Part shown: one piece after another, positions 9,897-19,803 of the stretch
Numbering within the stretch: position 1 is the stretch's first letter
How the letters are laid out: each line of letters opens with the position of its first letter
Position numbers and translations under genes: made by a program
Source: Massiliimicrobium timonense
Lineage (GTDB): Bacteria > Bacillota_I > Bacilli_A > Erysipelotrichales > Coprobacillaceae
Assembly (NCBI RefSeq): GCF_002160865.1
Contig: NZ_NFLJ01000002.1
Span: 49,015 to 113,014, forward strand
Direction: 5' to 3'
Length of the DNA: 64,000 nt
The notes under the pieces: model-generated
Database searches by the model: none
Told to the model about the DNA's origin: nothing
What the model saw: only the letters and a program-made list of their open reading frames with translations

Positions 9897-10727
9897 ATGC
9901 AAAAGAAGATAGCTTTAATTAATGATATGACAGGGTTTGGAAGATGTGCCATTGCGGCTATGGCACCTATTGTTTCAGCAATGAAAATACAGGCAGTCCC
10001 TATACCTACAGCCATTTTATCAACACATACACAATTTCCAGTTTTTTATTTTGATGATTATACATCAAGAATGAAAGATTATATTCAAACATATAAGGAT
10101 TTACATTTGGAGTTTGATGCGATTGCGACAGGATTCTTAGGTTCTGAAAAACAGGTTGATATTGTGATTGATTTTATTCAGACATTTAAAAAAGATAATT
10201 CATTTATTCTAGTTGATCCGGTGATGGGAGATCATGGTCAATTGTATAAGACTTATACTCCTGAGATGTGTGAAAAAATGAAAGAACTGGTAAAATATGC
10301 AGATTTAATGACGCCTAATCTCACTGAATTAGTCACATTGGTTGATCGACCTTATCCAGTTTCATTACCTTCATTTGATGAGTTAAAAGAAATGTGTGAA
10401 CAGCTTTCTAAACAGGGACCATCACATATTGTTGTGACGGGAATACCTTTTAATGATAAACAGATTTTGAATTTTATTTATAATCGACATGAAGATTATC
10501 AGATTGTGATGGTTGATCGTATTGGTAAGGATCGTTGTGGAACCGGTGATGTCATTGCGGCAGTGATTGCAGGAAGTTATTTGAATGGATTGAGTTTTTA
10601 TGAAAGTGTGAAAAAAGCAACGAAGTTTGCTTCAAAGTGCATTCGCTATTGTGAAGAAACGCATGTTCCACATCATTATGGTTTATGTTTTGAGGAATAT
10701 TTATATGAGTTAGGAGAAGAGTTATGA
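9897..10727 (+). CDS. Pyridoxamine kinase-like PfkB-family kinase
   Basis: This 276-residue ribokinase-fold enzyme probably phosphorylates pyridoxal or pyridoxamine in vitamin B6 salvage. It opens with INDMTGFGRCA, matching the S/NDxxGxGRxA start of bacterial PdxY-like kinases. DPVMGDHGQLY (about residue 107), TPNLTEL (about 138) and the catalytic anion-hole block RCGTGDV (about 211-217) follow. The stop overlaps the radical SAM start by 4 bases, so the two are co-translated. The exact B6 vitamer is not set by sequence. Confidence 0.88.
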   Translation: MQKKIALINDMTGFGRCAIAAMAPIVSAMKIQAVPIPTAILSTHTQFPVFYFDDYTSRMKDYIQTYKDLHLEFDAIATGFLGSEKQVDIVIDFIQTFKKDNSFILVDPVMGDHGQLYKTYTPEMCEKMKELVKYADLMTPNLTELVTLVDRPYPVSLPSFDELKEMCEQLSKQGPSHIVVTGIPFNDKQILNFIYNRHEDYQIVMVDRIGKDRCGTGDVIAAVIAGSYLNGLSFYESVKKATKFASKCIRYCEETHVPHHYGLCFEEYLYELGEEL

Positions 10728-11365
10728 TTTTATATACATTACATGGAAATGGTTATCAGGATATTGCTCAATTGTCATCTTGTCAAGGAGCAACTGTTTA
10801 TGTTAATTTAACGAATCGTTGTCCTTGTGCCTGTACATTTTGTTTAAGACAGACAAAAGAAATGGAAGAAGGGCATAGTTTATGGTTAAAAAAAGAGCCA
10901 ACAGTGGAAGAAGTAATTCAAGAATTTCAAAAATATGATTTGGATGATTTTAAAGAAGTGGTATTTTGTGGGTTTGGTGAACCTTTGGAAAGAGTGGAAG
11001 ATGTGGTTCAAATTGCAGGGATTTTAAAGCATTTTCGTAGAGATTTGCCGATTCGTATCAATACCAATGGTCTGGCTAATCTCATTCATCAGCGTGATGT
11101 GACACCAGAATTAAAAGGACGTATTGATACAGTTTCGATTAGTTTGAATGCGCCAGATGCTGGTGAATATGATGCTTTGACACGTAGTCGTTTTGGGAAA
11201 GAATCATTTCAGGCTATGTTAGATTTCGCTTCTCTATGTCGTCAATATGTACCCCATGTTGTGATGACTGTTGTCGATATTATTGGTGACGAAAAAATAC
11301 AAAGGTGTCAAGCGATTTGTGATGAACTAGGTGTCAAATTACGTGTTCGTCCATTTGAAGAATAG
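10724..11365 (+). CDS. Small radical SAM protein (TatD-associated type)
   Basis: This 213-residue protein has the radical SAM cluster CxxxCxxC at Cys33, Cys37 and Cys40 within NRCPCACTFC. GFGEPL (about residue 85) serves as the SAM-binding GGE-like motif, with INTNG about 25 residues later. The NLTNRC opening and short length match the TatD-nuclease-associated radical SAM group, though no tatD gene is nearby. Its substrate is unknown. The 4-base overlap with the upstream kinase suggests a shared transcript and perhaps a linked B6 or cofactor role, which is inference. Confidence 0.82.
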   Translation: MILYTLHGNGYQDIAQLSSCQGATVYVNLTNRCPCACTFCLRQTKEMEEGHSLWLKKEPTVEEVIQEFQKYDLDDFKEVVFCGFGEPLERVEDVVQIAGILKHFRRDLPIRINTNGLANLIHQRDVTPELKGRIDTVSISLNAPDAGEYDALTRSRFGKESFQAMLDFASLCRQYVPHVVMTVVDIIGDEKIQRCQAICDELGVKLRVRPFEE

Positions 11366-11377
11366 GAGAGTGAAAAG

Positions 11378-12115
11378 ATGTTATATATGACAAGAGAGCA
11401 ACGCCAGATTTCATTAGAAAAAATGACAAATACGAGAGATTTAGGTGGTTATGAAACACAGAGTGGATTATATAGTCGAGCTCATAAATATGTTAGAGCA
11501 GCAGCTCCAACATATGCTTCATCAAAGGATATTCAAACCTTAAAAGATTATGGTGTTAAAGTGGTGGTTGATTTAAGGAGTGACTTTGAAAAGGAATGTC
11601 AACCTAACCCTTTCGCAAATGACAAGGATATTGATTATTATGAAGTGAATTTATTTGATTCTTCAAAAGCAGTTCTTGTTCCAGACGAAGTGAAAACATA
11701 TAAAGATTTAGGTGGTGTTTATATTTATATGTTGGAAGGAATGAAACATAAATTTAAGGAATTGTTTGATATTTTTATGAAATATCCTTATGAAACTGTT
11801 TTATTTCATTGTTCTGCTGGTAAGGATCGTACCGGTGTTACAGCAGCTTTATTATTGGATTTAATTGGTTGCCATGAATATGATATTGTTAAGGATTATA
11901 GTGAGTCTTATGAAAATAATAAGGAAATGAATGCTTCTTTGGCACAGATGATGAATGATGAAGAAGCCAAACAATATTTAAGATCTTCACCACGTTATAT
12001 GATGGAATTATTGGATTATTTAAGAGAACATTATGGAAGTGCTAAGGAGTATTTATTGGAAATTGGTATGAAAAATGATGAAATTGAAGAATTAATTGAA
12101 AATTTTACAATTTAA
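11378..12115 (+). CDS. Tyrosine/dual-specificity phosphatase
   Basis: This 245-residue protein has the Cys-based phosphatase loop HCSAGKDRTGV (about residues 144-154) in which Cys is the nucleophile and Arg binds phosphate. An NTRDLGGY block near the start and VVDLRSDFE (about residue 65) are typical of the bacterial Y_phosphatase3/PtpB-like family. It lies 12 bases after the radical SAM gene with AGGAGAG upstream, so it may be the third gene of that operon. Substrates could be phosphoproteins or phosphoinositides. Confidence 0.88.
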   Translation: MLYMTREQRQISLEKMTNTRDLGGYETQSGLYSRAHKYVRAAAPTYASSKDIQTLKDYGVKVVVDLRSDFEKECQPNPFANDKDIDYYEVNLFDSSKAVLVPDEVKTYKDLGGVYIYMLEGMKHKFKELFDIFMKYPYETVLFHCSAGKDRTGVTAALLLDLIGCHEYDIVKDYSESYENNKEMNASLAQMMNDEEAKQYLRSSPRYMMELLDYLREHYGSAKEYLLEIGMKNDEIEELIENFTI

Positions 12116-12120
12116 AAAAG

Positions 12121-12167
12121 AAAAATGCCCTCAAAAATGCGTATATAAGTATTAGGAGGGTATTTTT
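12121..12167 (+). promoter_or_regulatory. Hairpin covering the Shine-Dalgarno site of the next gene
   Basis: AAAAATGCCCTC (12121-12132) pairs with GAGGGTATTTTT (12156-12167), a 12-bp stem with one G-U pair and a 23-base loop. The 3' arm takes up GAGG of the AGGAGG ribosome site (12154-12159) and ends at the ATG of the next gene. The U-rich 3' arm could also act as a terminator for the phosphatase gene. Confidence 0.6.
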
Positions 12168-12599
12168 ATGGAAAAAAAGTTAACGTTAAAACAAAAGGAT
12201 TATATTGTTAGAAAGATTTATAAAACATATCAAAAGGCACAATTGGATATATTATATTTAACACAACATTATAATTACTATCCACAAGTGGATATGTTTA
12301 AAGTGAAAGATTCTTCGACTGTTTATCATGGAGATGAAAAAATGGTACAACAAATAGAACGTAAACAGCGTTTAGAAAATTATGTTGAGATGATTCATCA
12401 GGTACATACACATTTATCTCATGAAACTTATGATTTTATTGAACATGAATATATTAATTATTATGAATCTTCATGGTGGATGACATTTTATTCACGTGCC
12501 AGTTATTATCGTTTAAAGCATAGAGCTTTAGATGAGTTTATGGATTGTATTTCTATTTTTTGGAGTGAAGAAGATATTTTATCTTTATTAGACGCATAG
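12168..12599 (+). CDS. Conserved small protein, possible ArpU/sigma-like regulator
   Basis: This 143-residue protein is rich in Tyr and His and is predicted all-helical. Its end (YYRLKHRALDEFMD, about residues 108-121) resembles the final recognition helix of phage ArpU/RinA-type or small sigma-like proteins, as in the MG284-like family of Mollicutes relatives. That similarity is weak and the function is unknown. The start codon directly follows a hairpin that hides its ribosome site. It has no co-directional partner closer than about 60 bases. Confidence 0.6.
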   Translation: MEKKLTLKQKDYIVRKIYKTYQKAQLDILYLTQHYNYYPQVDMFKVKDSSTVYHGDEKMVQQIERKQRLENYVEMIHQVHTHLSHETYDFIEHEYINYYESSWWMTFYSRASYYRLKHRALDEFMDCISIFWSEEDILSLLDA

Positions 12600-12662
12600 T
12601 TTTGTCAAAAACAATAGAAAAATACTTTTTTATCTTATACAATGAGTATAAGAGGTGATTCT

Positions 12663-13487
12663 ATGTTTGATGGATTGTTGTTGATATTGGCATTCTTTGC
12701 GGGTATTTTAGGTACTTTTATAGGTGGAACACAAACTTTTATATGTACTGGTTTTATTGGTATTGTTGTGGCTATTGTACAGGCATGTGGTGGAGATATT
12801 TCTTTTTTAGAACCTTATATTTTAAATGGTTTGTTTTTACCATGTATTATTTTTAATGGGTCAGTTGTAGCAACGGCTGTAGCTTCACACTACAATGAGA
12901 AAATACGTGGGTTTGAAACAGGACGTTCATTGGCTTTTATTCAAGATACGAGAATTTTATTGGCTGGAGGATTGGCTGGTGTTGCAGGATATTTGATTTA
13001 TGCAGTGGCCTTGTATTATGATTTTCCTATTGATCAAGGGGCTTTATCAGTTGTTATCATTGGTGTGCTTGCACGTTTAGTTTTGAATCAGGAACAGTTT
13101 ATGAATAAATCTTCTTTACTATTTTTAAAAACACGTTCTATTAATTACTGGGGTTATCAGCTTTTGTTTGCTTTAGCGATTTCATTTTGCATGGGAGTTA
13201 TTGTCAAATATACAGGATTATATACAATAGGTTTTTCAATCAGTGCCTTTTCTTTAATTTTTGCGTTGATTGATGGCTCTTTTCCAGCAACACATCATAT
13301 CACGCTCGTCGCTGGGTATGCCTACTGGCAGACACAAAGTATGGTTTTATGCTTGATTTTTGGTTTATTGGCTCATCTTATTGGATTGTTGTTTAGTTAT
13401 GTGTTTAATTTGGAATGTGGAACACATGTTGATCCACCAGCTGTAGCGATTGGGTCATTAAGTTTAGTGATTTTTACTTTGTTTTAG
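12663..13487 (+). CDS. Polytopic membrane protein, unknown function
   Basis: This 274-residue protein is almost entirely hydrophobic, with about seven to eight transmembrane helices separated by short loops. Conserved-looking polar spots in the membrane include GGTQTF (about residue 20) and HHITL (about 212). I recognise no transporter family. I chose the ATG at 12663, which follows AAGAGGTG by 6 bases; the ATG at 12642 is 21 bases upstream without a good site. The gene sits 12 bases before the cinA-like gene and is probably co-transcribed with it. Confidence 0.7.
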   Translation: MFDGLLLILAFFAGILGTFIGGTQTFICTGFIGIVVAIVQACGGDISFLEPYILNGLFLPCIIFNGSVVATAVASHYNEKIRGFETGRSLAFIQDTRILLAGGLAGVAGYLIYAVALYYDFPIDQGALSVVIIGVLARLVLNQEQFMNKSSLLFLKTRSINYWGYQLLFALAISFCMGVIVKYTGLYTIGFSISAFSLIFALIDGSFPATHHITLVAGYAYWQTQSMVLCLIFGLLAHLIGLLFSYVFNLECGTHVDPPAVAIGSLSLVIFTLF

Positions 13488-13499
13488 GAGGAAGTTTTT

Positions 13500-14552
13500 G
13501 TGAATGTAGAAATTATCAATGTAGGAACAGAATTGTTGTTGGGAGAAATTGTGAATACCAATGCCACACTTTTACAAAAGGTATGCAAAGATTTAGGATT
13601 TAATGTGTATTATCAAAGTGTTGTGGGTGATAATCCTCAAAGACTCTATGATTGCTTAAAAGTGGCTTTTGAGCGTGGTGCTGATTGTGTGATGACAACA
13701 GGAGGGCTTGGTCCAACAACAGATGATTTAACAAAAGAATTGTCAGCTCAATATCTTGGGTTGGAAATGGTTTATAATAAACAGGAAGCACAAAAGGTTG
13801 AGCAGAAGTGTCGTTATTGTACAGGCGTTGATCAGGTCCCTGACAATAATTTTAAGCAGGCTTATTATCCTCGAGATGCTTATATTTTAGAAAATGATAT
13901 GGGGACAGCCAATGGCTGTGTCATGAGTGATGGTCAACATATGATTATTAATTTACCTGGACCACCAAAGGAATTAAAATATGTTGTTGAACATTCTTTA
14001 ATTCCTTATTTGGAATCAATGAAACAAGATACCATCTATACTTATGAGTATTTAACGATGTTTATTGGTGAAAGTAAGATTGATGAAGTGTTAAGAGATC
14101 TGATTGAAGATCAAAATCAAGTTTCGATTGCACTGTATGCTGGAGAGGAAACGGTTCGTATTCGTTTGGCTGTTAAAGCATCTTCTCAAGAAGTGGCTGA
14201 TGCCTTGATGAAAGATGTTCAATGTGAAATTGAAAAACGTTTAGCTTCTTATATTATTCATGAAAAGAATTTAAAAGAAGCAATATTAAAAGAAAAACCA
14301 TCACTTTGGATTTGTTATGAAAATGATTTTCGTTTTCAAGATGAGTGGTTATCGCCATTCATTCAAAAAGAAGGTGATATTCATATTGTTGTGAAAATAA
14401 GACAGGAAAAGCTAGGAGAAGTTGTTTGTATAACGATCAATGATGAATATTTTGAAGTTCCTACTTTTGTGAAGGCACATTATTCTTATGCGAAAGTAGA
14501 AGCCAGATTTGTTGGAAAGCTGTATCAATATATAATGACACATAAAAAGTAA
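13500..14552 (+). CDS. cinA: CinA-like protein with degenerate C-terminus
   Basis: The first 250 of 350 residues form a MoCF_biosynth/CinA N-terminal domain: NVGTELLLGEIVNTN (about residues 6-20), GGLGPTTDDLTKE (about 67-79) and LPGPPKEL (about 157). Typical CinA proteins are about 410 residues and end in an NMN amidohydrolase domain with an ESCTGG-like motif. Here only about 95 diverged residues follow and no such motif is seen, so pyridine-nucleotide salvage activity may be lost while the N-terminal pyrophosphatase-type domain remains. It starts at GTG with AGGAGG upstream. Confidence 0.88.
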   Translation: MNVEIINVGTELLLGEIVNTNATLLQKVCKDLGFNVYYQSVVGDNPQRLYDCLKVAFERGADCVMTTGGLGPTTDDLTKELSAQYLGLEMVYNKQEAQKVEQKCRYCTGVDQVPDNNFKQAYYPRDAYILENDMGTANGCVMSDGQHMIINLPGPPKELKYVVEHSLIPYLESMKQDTIYTYEYLTMFIGESKIDEVLRDLIEDQNQVSIALYAGEETVRIRLAVKASSQEVADALMKDVQCEIEKRLASYIIHEKNLKEAILKEKPSLWICYENDFRFQDEWLSPFIQKEGDIHIVVKIRQEKLGEVVCITINDEYFEVPTFVKAHYSYAKVEARFVGKLYQYIMTHKK

Positions 14553-14660
14553 AAATATGGTACTTTTGAAATCTATTCCTATGTTTGTGGTATGCAATCG
14601 CTTACAATGCGATAAAAATAAAAAAACATTGATAAAATCAACATATTTTTTATTTTTTAC

Positions 14661-14688
14661 TTGCGAATATTAAGACTTTATATATAAT
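14661..14688 (+). promoter_or_regulatory. Promoter of the structured RNA
   Basis: TTGCGA (14661-14666) and TATAAT (14683-14688) are spaced by 16 bases. No coding region follows before the 14842-14885 terminator. Confidence 0.6.
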
Positions 14689-14693
14689 AGGAG

Positions 14694-14880
14694 ATGTCCT
14701 CAAGGACAACGTGTATATCATATCATAATATTCCTCGATATACATATGAAGCAAAAGTATTCATATAATTTACTCAAAGAGATCCCTGCTAGAGGCAGCA
14801 GACTAGCAGATAAATAGTGAACAGCAGCACTATGGATCATTATAAGAAAAGAGCGATATTTCAGGGTATATCGCTCTTTT
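14694..14880 (+). ncRNA. Structured small RNA candidate, unassigned family
   Basis: A non-coding stretch of about 187 bases lies between a strong promoter and an 18-bp terminator stem. Several local hairpins are visible: GTCC/GGAC around a TCAA loop (about 14697), GTGTATATC/GATATACAT (about 14711-14750), ATGAA/TTCAT, and CTGCTAG/CTAGCAG (about 14790-14813). Possible outer pairing joins the 5' ATGTCC to GGATCAT near the terminator. It does not show the hallmarks of tmRNA, RNase P, SRP RNA, T-box or the common riboswitches. A diverged 6S RNA is one option, but the multi-hairpin shape fits poorly. No coding gene follows on this strand before the terminator, so it is probably a trans-acting RNA. 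Confidence 0.55.
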
Positions 14881-14885
14881 CTTAT
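14842..14885. terminator. Strong bidirectional terminator
   Basis: A perfect 18-bp stem (14842-14859 with 14868-14885) closes an 8-base loop, with A- and T-rich arms. It ends the structured RNA on the plus strand and the LysR gene on the minus strand, overlapping the LysR stop codon. Confidence 0.9.
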
Positions 14886-15748
14886 TTAAGCAGTTCAATA
14901 AATTGAATGGCAGCTGGGGTTAAGGTTTTTCTTGATAACCAGGCATAGCCAATACTACGTTTGATGAGAGGTTGATCTAGCTGTATTTCATAGATTTCAT
15001 GATTTTTGAGTTCTTGTGTTGAAAATTCTTTGATGACACATGCTTTTCCCAGACCATTTTTAACAGCTTCTAATAATAGGTTATGTGAACCTAGTTCAAT
15101 ATCGGGATGTAATAAATGACCATGCAAGGCAAAGTGATCATCAACATATTGTCTTGAATTTGTATTCTTTTCTAACATGACCAAAGTTTCATGAGAAAGT
15201 TCACTTAATGAATAGATATGTGAATCTGGCATCTGACTGACAAAGATATCATGAATCTGTAAACATTCTTGAATTGTGATGGCTTCATCGTGCAGTGGCA
15301 TATTGACAAATCCTAAATCAATATCGCCATTTTTTAATAAATCAATGATTTCAAGACTGGTACGATTGACCATTTTGATTTTGACTTGAGGGTATTGCTG
15401 GTGGAATTTGACAAGATAAGGCATCAGGTAGTTTTCACTGAGTGTATCACCAGCACCAATTAAGAGCTCACCGACACTTAATTTATGAAAGTGTGCCAGC
15501 TGGTTTTCAGCACTGGTAATTAATGATAAGGCTTGGGCGATTTTTTGATGTAACATCTGTCCTTCTTTAGTTAAAATAACACCTTTAGATTGACGAATAA
15601 AAAGCTGTGTTTGGAGTTCTTTTTCTAGAAGATGGATAGCCTGACTGACAGCGGATTGTGAAATAAAGAGGTTTCTGGCGGCTAAAGAAAATGATTGCGT
15701 AGAAGCTGCTTCATTAAAGATTTTGTATTGTTCGAGTTTTATGGTCAT
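14882..15748 (-). CDS. LysR-family transcriptional regulator
   Basis: This 288-residue protein has an N-terminal winged helix-turn-helix (about residues 3-62, with SFSLAARNLFISQSAVSQAI) and a periplasmic-binding-like effector domain (about 88-285). This is the normal LysR length and layout. It is divergent from purA with about 160 bases between, so LysR autoregulation and control of a divergent promoter are possible. The closest relatives by pattern are CysB/CbbR-like activators, but the ligand cannot be read from the sequence. Confidence 0.92.
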   Translation of the reverse strand: MTIKLEQYKIFNEAASTQSFSLAARNLFISQSAVSQAIHLLEKELQTQLFIRQSKGVILTKEGQMLHQKIAQALSLITSAENQLAHFHKLSVGELLIGAGDTLSENYLMPYLVKFHQQYPQVKIKMVNRTSLEIIDLLKNGDIDLGFVNMPLHDEAITIQECLQIHDIFVSQMPDSHIYSLSELSHETLVMLEKNTNSRQYVDDHFALHGHLLHPDIELGSHNLLLEAVKNGLGKACVIKEFSTQELKNHEIYEIQLDQPLIKRSIGYAWLSRKTLTPAAIQFIELLK

Positions 15749-15849
15749 ATAAGTTCTCCTAATATCATATGTATTAAATATTAATTTTACTAATGTTTTG
15801 TTTTATTTTATAATAGATGTTGTGAAACGTCAATTATGATAAATTTTGA

Positions 15850-15878
15850 TTGTATATAAGAGTCATATTTTATATAAT
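15850..15878 (+). promoter_or_regulatory. Promoter of purA-guaA
   Basis: TTGTAT (15850-15855) and TATAAT (15873-15878) are spaced by 17 bases, 31 bases before the purA start. I see no purine riboswitch in the short leader. Confidence 0.6.
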
Positions 15879-15902
15879 ATTGATGTAAAAAAGAAAGGAT
15901 GA

Positions 15903-17186
<1,284 letters not shown>

Positions 17187-17198
17187 GGAGGGAAATGA

Positions 17199-18746
17199 GT
17201 GAAGAGAGAATTAGTCATTGTTTTAGACTTTGGTGGTCAGTATAATCAGTTAGTGGCTAGACGTGTTAGAGAATGTAATGTTTATTGTGAAATTTATTCA
17301 TATAAAACAGATCTTGAAAAGATTAAAGAAATGAATCCTAAGGGAATTATTTTAACAGGTGGACCTAACAGCTGTTATGAAGCAGATTCACCTACATATT
17401 CAAAAGAATTGTTTGAACTGGGTATTCCTGTTTTAGGATTATGTTATGGGGCACAATTAATGCAACATGTTTTAGGTGGTAAGGTAGAACGTGCTGATGT
17501 CAGAGAATATGGAAAATCTCATTTGATTGTGAGTAAAGAAAATTCAGCTTTATTTACGAATGTGCCTAAAGAATCAACTTGCTGGATGAGTCATTTTGAT
17601 TATATTTCTGAGATTGCTGATGGATTTGAAATTTCATCTTATACAAAAGATTGTCCAGTGGCTTCATGTGAAAATGAAGCAAAGAAATTGTATGCCATTC
17701 AATTCCATCCTGAAGTTTTACATACAGAATATGGAAAAACAATTTTATCTAACTTTGTCTTGAATGTTTGTGGATGTTCAGGAGATTGGCGTATGGACTC
17801 ATTTGTTGAAGAACAAATCAAAGCTATTAGAGAAAAAGTTGGAGATGGAAAAGTCTTATGTGCCTTATCTGGTGGAGTGGATTCATCAGTAGCAGCAGTT
17901 CTTCTTTCTAAAGCGATTGGAAATCAATTGACTTGTGTATTTGTTGATCATGGATTACTTCGTAAAAACGAAGGTGATGAAGTGGAAGCTGTTTTTGGAC
18001 CTAAAGGACCATATGAATTAAACTTCATTAGAGTAAATGCGCAAGAAAGATATTATGAAAAATTAAAAGGTGTGACTGAACCTGAAGCCAAAAGAAAAAT
18101 TATTGGTGAAGAGTTCATTCGTGTCTTTGAAGAAGAAGCGAAAAAGATTGGGGCTGTTGATTTCTTAGTTCAAGGAACAATCTATCCAGATGTTGTTGAA
18201 AGTGGATTAGGTGGAGAATCTGCAGTCATCAAGTCACATCATAACGTAGGTGGACTTCCTGATTATGTAGATTTTAGAGAAATCATTGAACCATTAAGAG
18301 ATTTATTTAAAGATGAAGTTCGTAAAGTGGGATTGGAATTAGGTATTCCTGAATATTTAGTATTCAGACAACCATTCCCAGGACCAGGACTTGGTATTCG
18401 TATTATTGGCGAAGTGACTGCTGAAAAAGTCAGAATTGTACAAGATGCAGATGCTATATATCGTGAAGAAATTGCTAATGCTGGATTAGATCGTACAATT
18501 GGTCAATACTTTGCAGCACTGACAAATATGCGTTCTGTTGGTGTCATGGGTGATGAAAGAACTTATGATTATGCGATTGCTTTACGTGCTGTCAATACAA
18601 TTGACTTCATGACTGCAGAAGCAGCACAAATTCCTTATGAAGTCTTAAATAAAGTGATGTCAAGAATTATTAACGAGGTTCGTGGTGTCAATAGAGTATT
18701 CTATGATATTACATCGAAGCCTCCTGGAACGATAGAGTTCGAATAA
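17199..18746 (+). CDS. guaA: GMP synthase (glutamine-hydrolysing)
   Basis: This 515-residue enzyme converts XMP to GMP. Its class I amidotransferase half has the nucleophile in GLCYGAQLM (about residue 84) and the His/Glu of FHPEV (about 169). The ATP-pyrophosphatase half has [10 protein letters not shown] (about 224-233) and the XMP-binding C-terminal dimerisation domain ending TIEFE. It starts at GTG with AAGGAGGG upstream. Its last codons contain the integration core GAGTTCGAATA, and the stop codon is preserved after insertion. Confidence 0.97.
   Translation: MKRELVIVLDFGGQYNQLVARRVRECNVYCEIYSYKTDLEKIKEMNPKGIILTGGPNSCYEADSPTYSKELFELGIPVLGLCYGAQLMQHVLGGKVERADVREYGKSHLIVSKENSALFTNVPKESTCWMSHFDYISEIADGFEISSYTKDCPVASCENEAKKLYAIQFHPEVLHTEYGKTILSNFVLNVCGCSGDWRMDSFVEEQIKAIREKVGDGKVLCALSGGVDSSVAAVLLSKAIGNQLTCVFVDHGLLRKNEGDEVEAVFGPKGPYELNFIRVNAQERYYEKLKGVTEPEAKRKIIGEEFIRVFEEEAKKIGAVDFLVQGTIYPDVVESGLGGESAVIKSHHNVGGLPDYVDFREIIEPLRDLFKDEVRKVGLELGIPEYLVFRQPFPGPGLGIRIIGEVTAEKVRIVQDADAIYREEIANAGLDRTIGQYFAALTNMRSVGVMGDERTYDYAIALRAVNTIDFMTAEAAQIPYEVLNKVMSRIINEVRGVNRVFYDITSKPPGTIEFE
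18735..18745 (+). repeat. attL-type core at the guaA 3' end
   Basis: GAGTTCGAATA within the last codons of guaA recurs exactly at 34622-34632 and 61749-61759. The 3' end of guaA is a known target of tyrosine-integrase islands, and this copy would be the left junction of element A. The sequence to its right (AAAAGG) differs from the AGTA... that follows the other two copies. Confidence 0.8.
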
Positions 18747-18799
18747 AAAGGTAACTTAAAAATAGCCGATAAATAAAGCATATTTTGAATATTAAAAAG

Positions 18800-18850
18800 A
18801 AAATGACCTTAAATTGACCATAAAAAGTCAAAGAATGGGTCATTTTTTAA
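18800..18850 (+). terminator. Terminator downstream of guaA inside element A
   Basis: AAAATGACC (18800-18808) pairs with GGTCATTTT (18838-18846) around an inner TTGAC/GTCAA stem, followed by T residues. The element thus supplies a terminator directly after the guaA stop. Confidence 0.7.
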
Positions 18851-18986
18851 TTATGTATAAAAAAGAATCGTTTGGTATTACGATTCTTTGATTTCTAAAT
18901 GAAAAATCTAGCTTTTAAACTAATTATTAGTTATATAGAATAAAAATTCTCAAAATATGTATTGGTTAAATTTAGTTATATCTTTA

Positions 18987-19784
18987 TCAATTATCTGTAG
19001 GCATACTGTCAATTAACTCTTTAATAGCAGTAGCTTTATAAACAATACCTAATCCTAAAATTTCTTCCGAAAGCAATTGAGTGCCCGTTTGAATAGATTT
19101 AATTTGATTGTTTCGAATCATTGTAGCTGATACAATTCCTAATAACTTAATATCTTTTTTACCTAAATTAATTTGTCCATTTTTGAAGTTTTCGTAAGTT
19201 AAATCAATATATACTGGACTCCCACTTGAACCAGGGAAAACTTGTGCATCAATGATAAATACATCATCTCCGTTATAGTTGTATTTTGGATGACTTGCAA
19301 TCATTCCAGTACGTATTAAGGGTAAATTATTTTGTTTGTCATATCTATTATCAGGATATCCAACAAAAAATACATTTTCTGCAATACTTAATTCTGGTTC
19401 ATCAAATGATGCTAACATATCATAGTCTACTGTTTTAAAGTATAATTGGTTAGGAAACATAATAAATAATCTTGTACACTCTAAAATCGCAATATCTATA
19501 TTAGGATTAGGATGTTGAACAATGCTATCTTTTATATCAGTGATGGGAATACGAACCGTATTTCCTAAATCGGGGTTATTGTCTTTTGATTTTGTAAAAG
19601 TTATTGTAATAGAATTGGCATTGCACAAAACATGTTTGTTTGATATCAAATAAACTTTATATTTATCTTCTCCAACAGGACGTTGTAATAAAAAACCAGT
19701 TCCTATTGAAAAAAGATTACCATTTTCATTAATACATTCGATTCTTAATGTAGTGAATAAAACTTGTTCAAAAATCGTTGCCAC
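18987..19784 (-). CDS. Trypsin-like serine protease
   Basis: This 265-residue protein has a chymotrypsin-fold catalytic triad: His in SNKHV (about residue 50), Asp in NIDIAIL (about 98) and Ser in PGSSGSPVY (about 192). It has no signal peptide or membrane segment, so it should act in the cytoplasm. Cytoplasmic trypsin-like proteases recur in bacterial defence and mobile-element cargo, often as proteolytic effectors, but no sensor partner is identified here. It lies downstream of the XRE repressor on the same strand and may be part of the repressor operon. Confidence 0.82.
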   Translation of the reverse strand: MATIFEQVLFTTLRIECINENGNLFSIGTGFLLQRPVGEDKYKVYLISNKHVLCNANSITITFTKSKDNNPDLGNTVRIPITDIKDSIVQHPNPNIDIAILECTRLFIMFPNQLYFKTVDYDMLASFDEPELSIAENVFFVGYPDNRYDKQNNLPLIRTGMIASHPKYNYNGDDVFIIDAQVFPGSSGSPVYIDLTYENFKNGQINLGKKDIKLLGIVSATMIRNNQIKSIQTGTQLLSEEILGLGIVYKATAIKELIDSMPTDN

Positions 19785-19803
19785 TAATATATCCTCCTTT
19801 TTA

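Noticed and set aside
14694..14880. T-box or purine riboswitch upstream of purA
   Set aside because: The RNA ends at a terminator before the converging LysR gene, is about 1 kb from purA and has no T-box or purine aptamer motifs.
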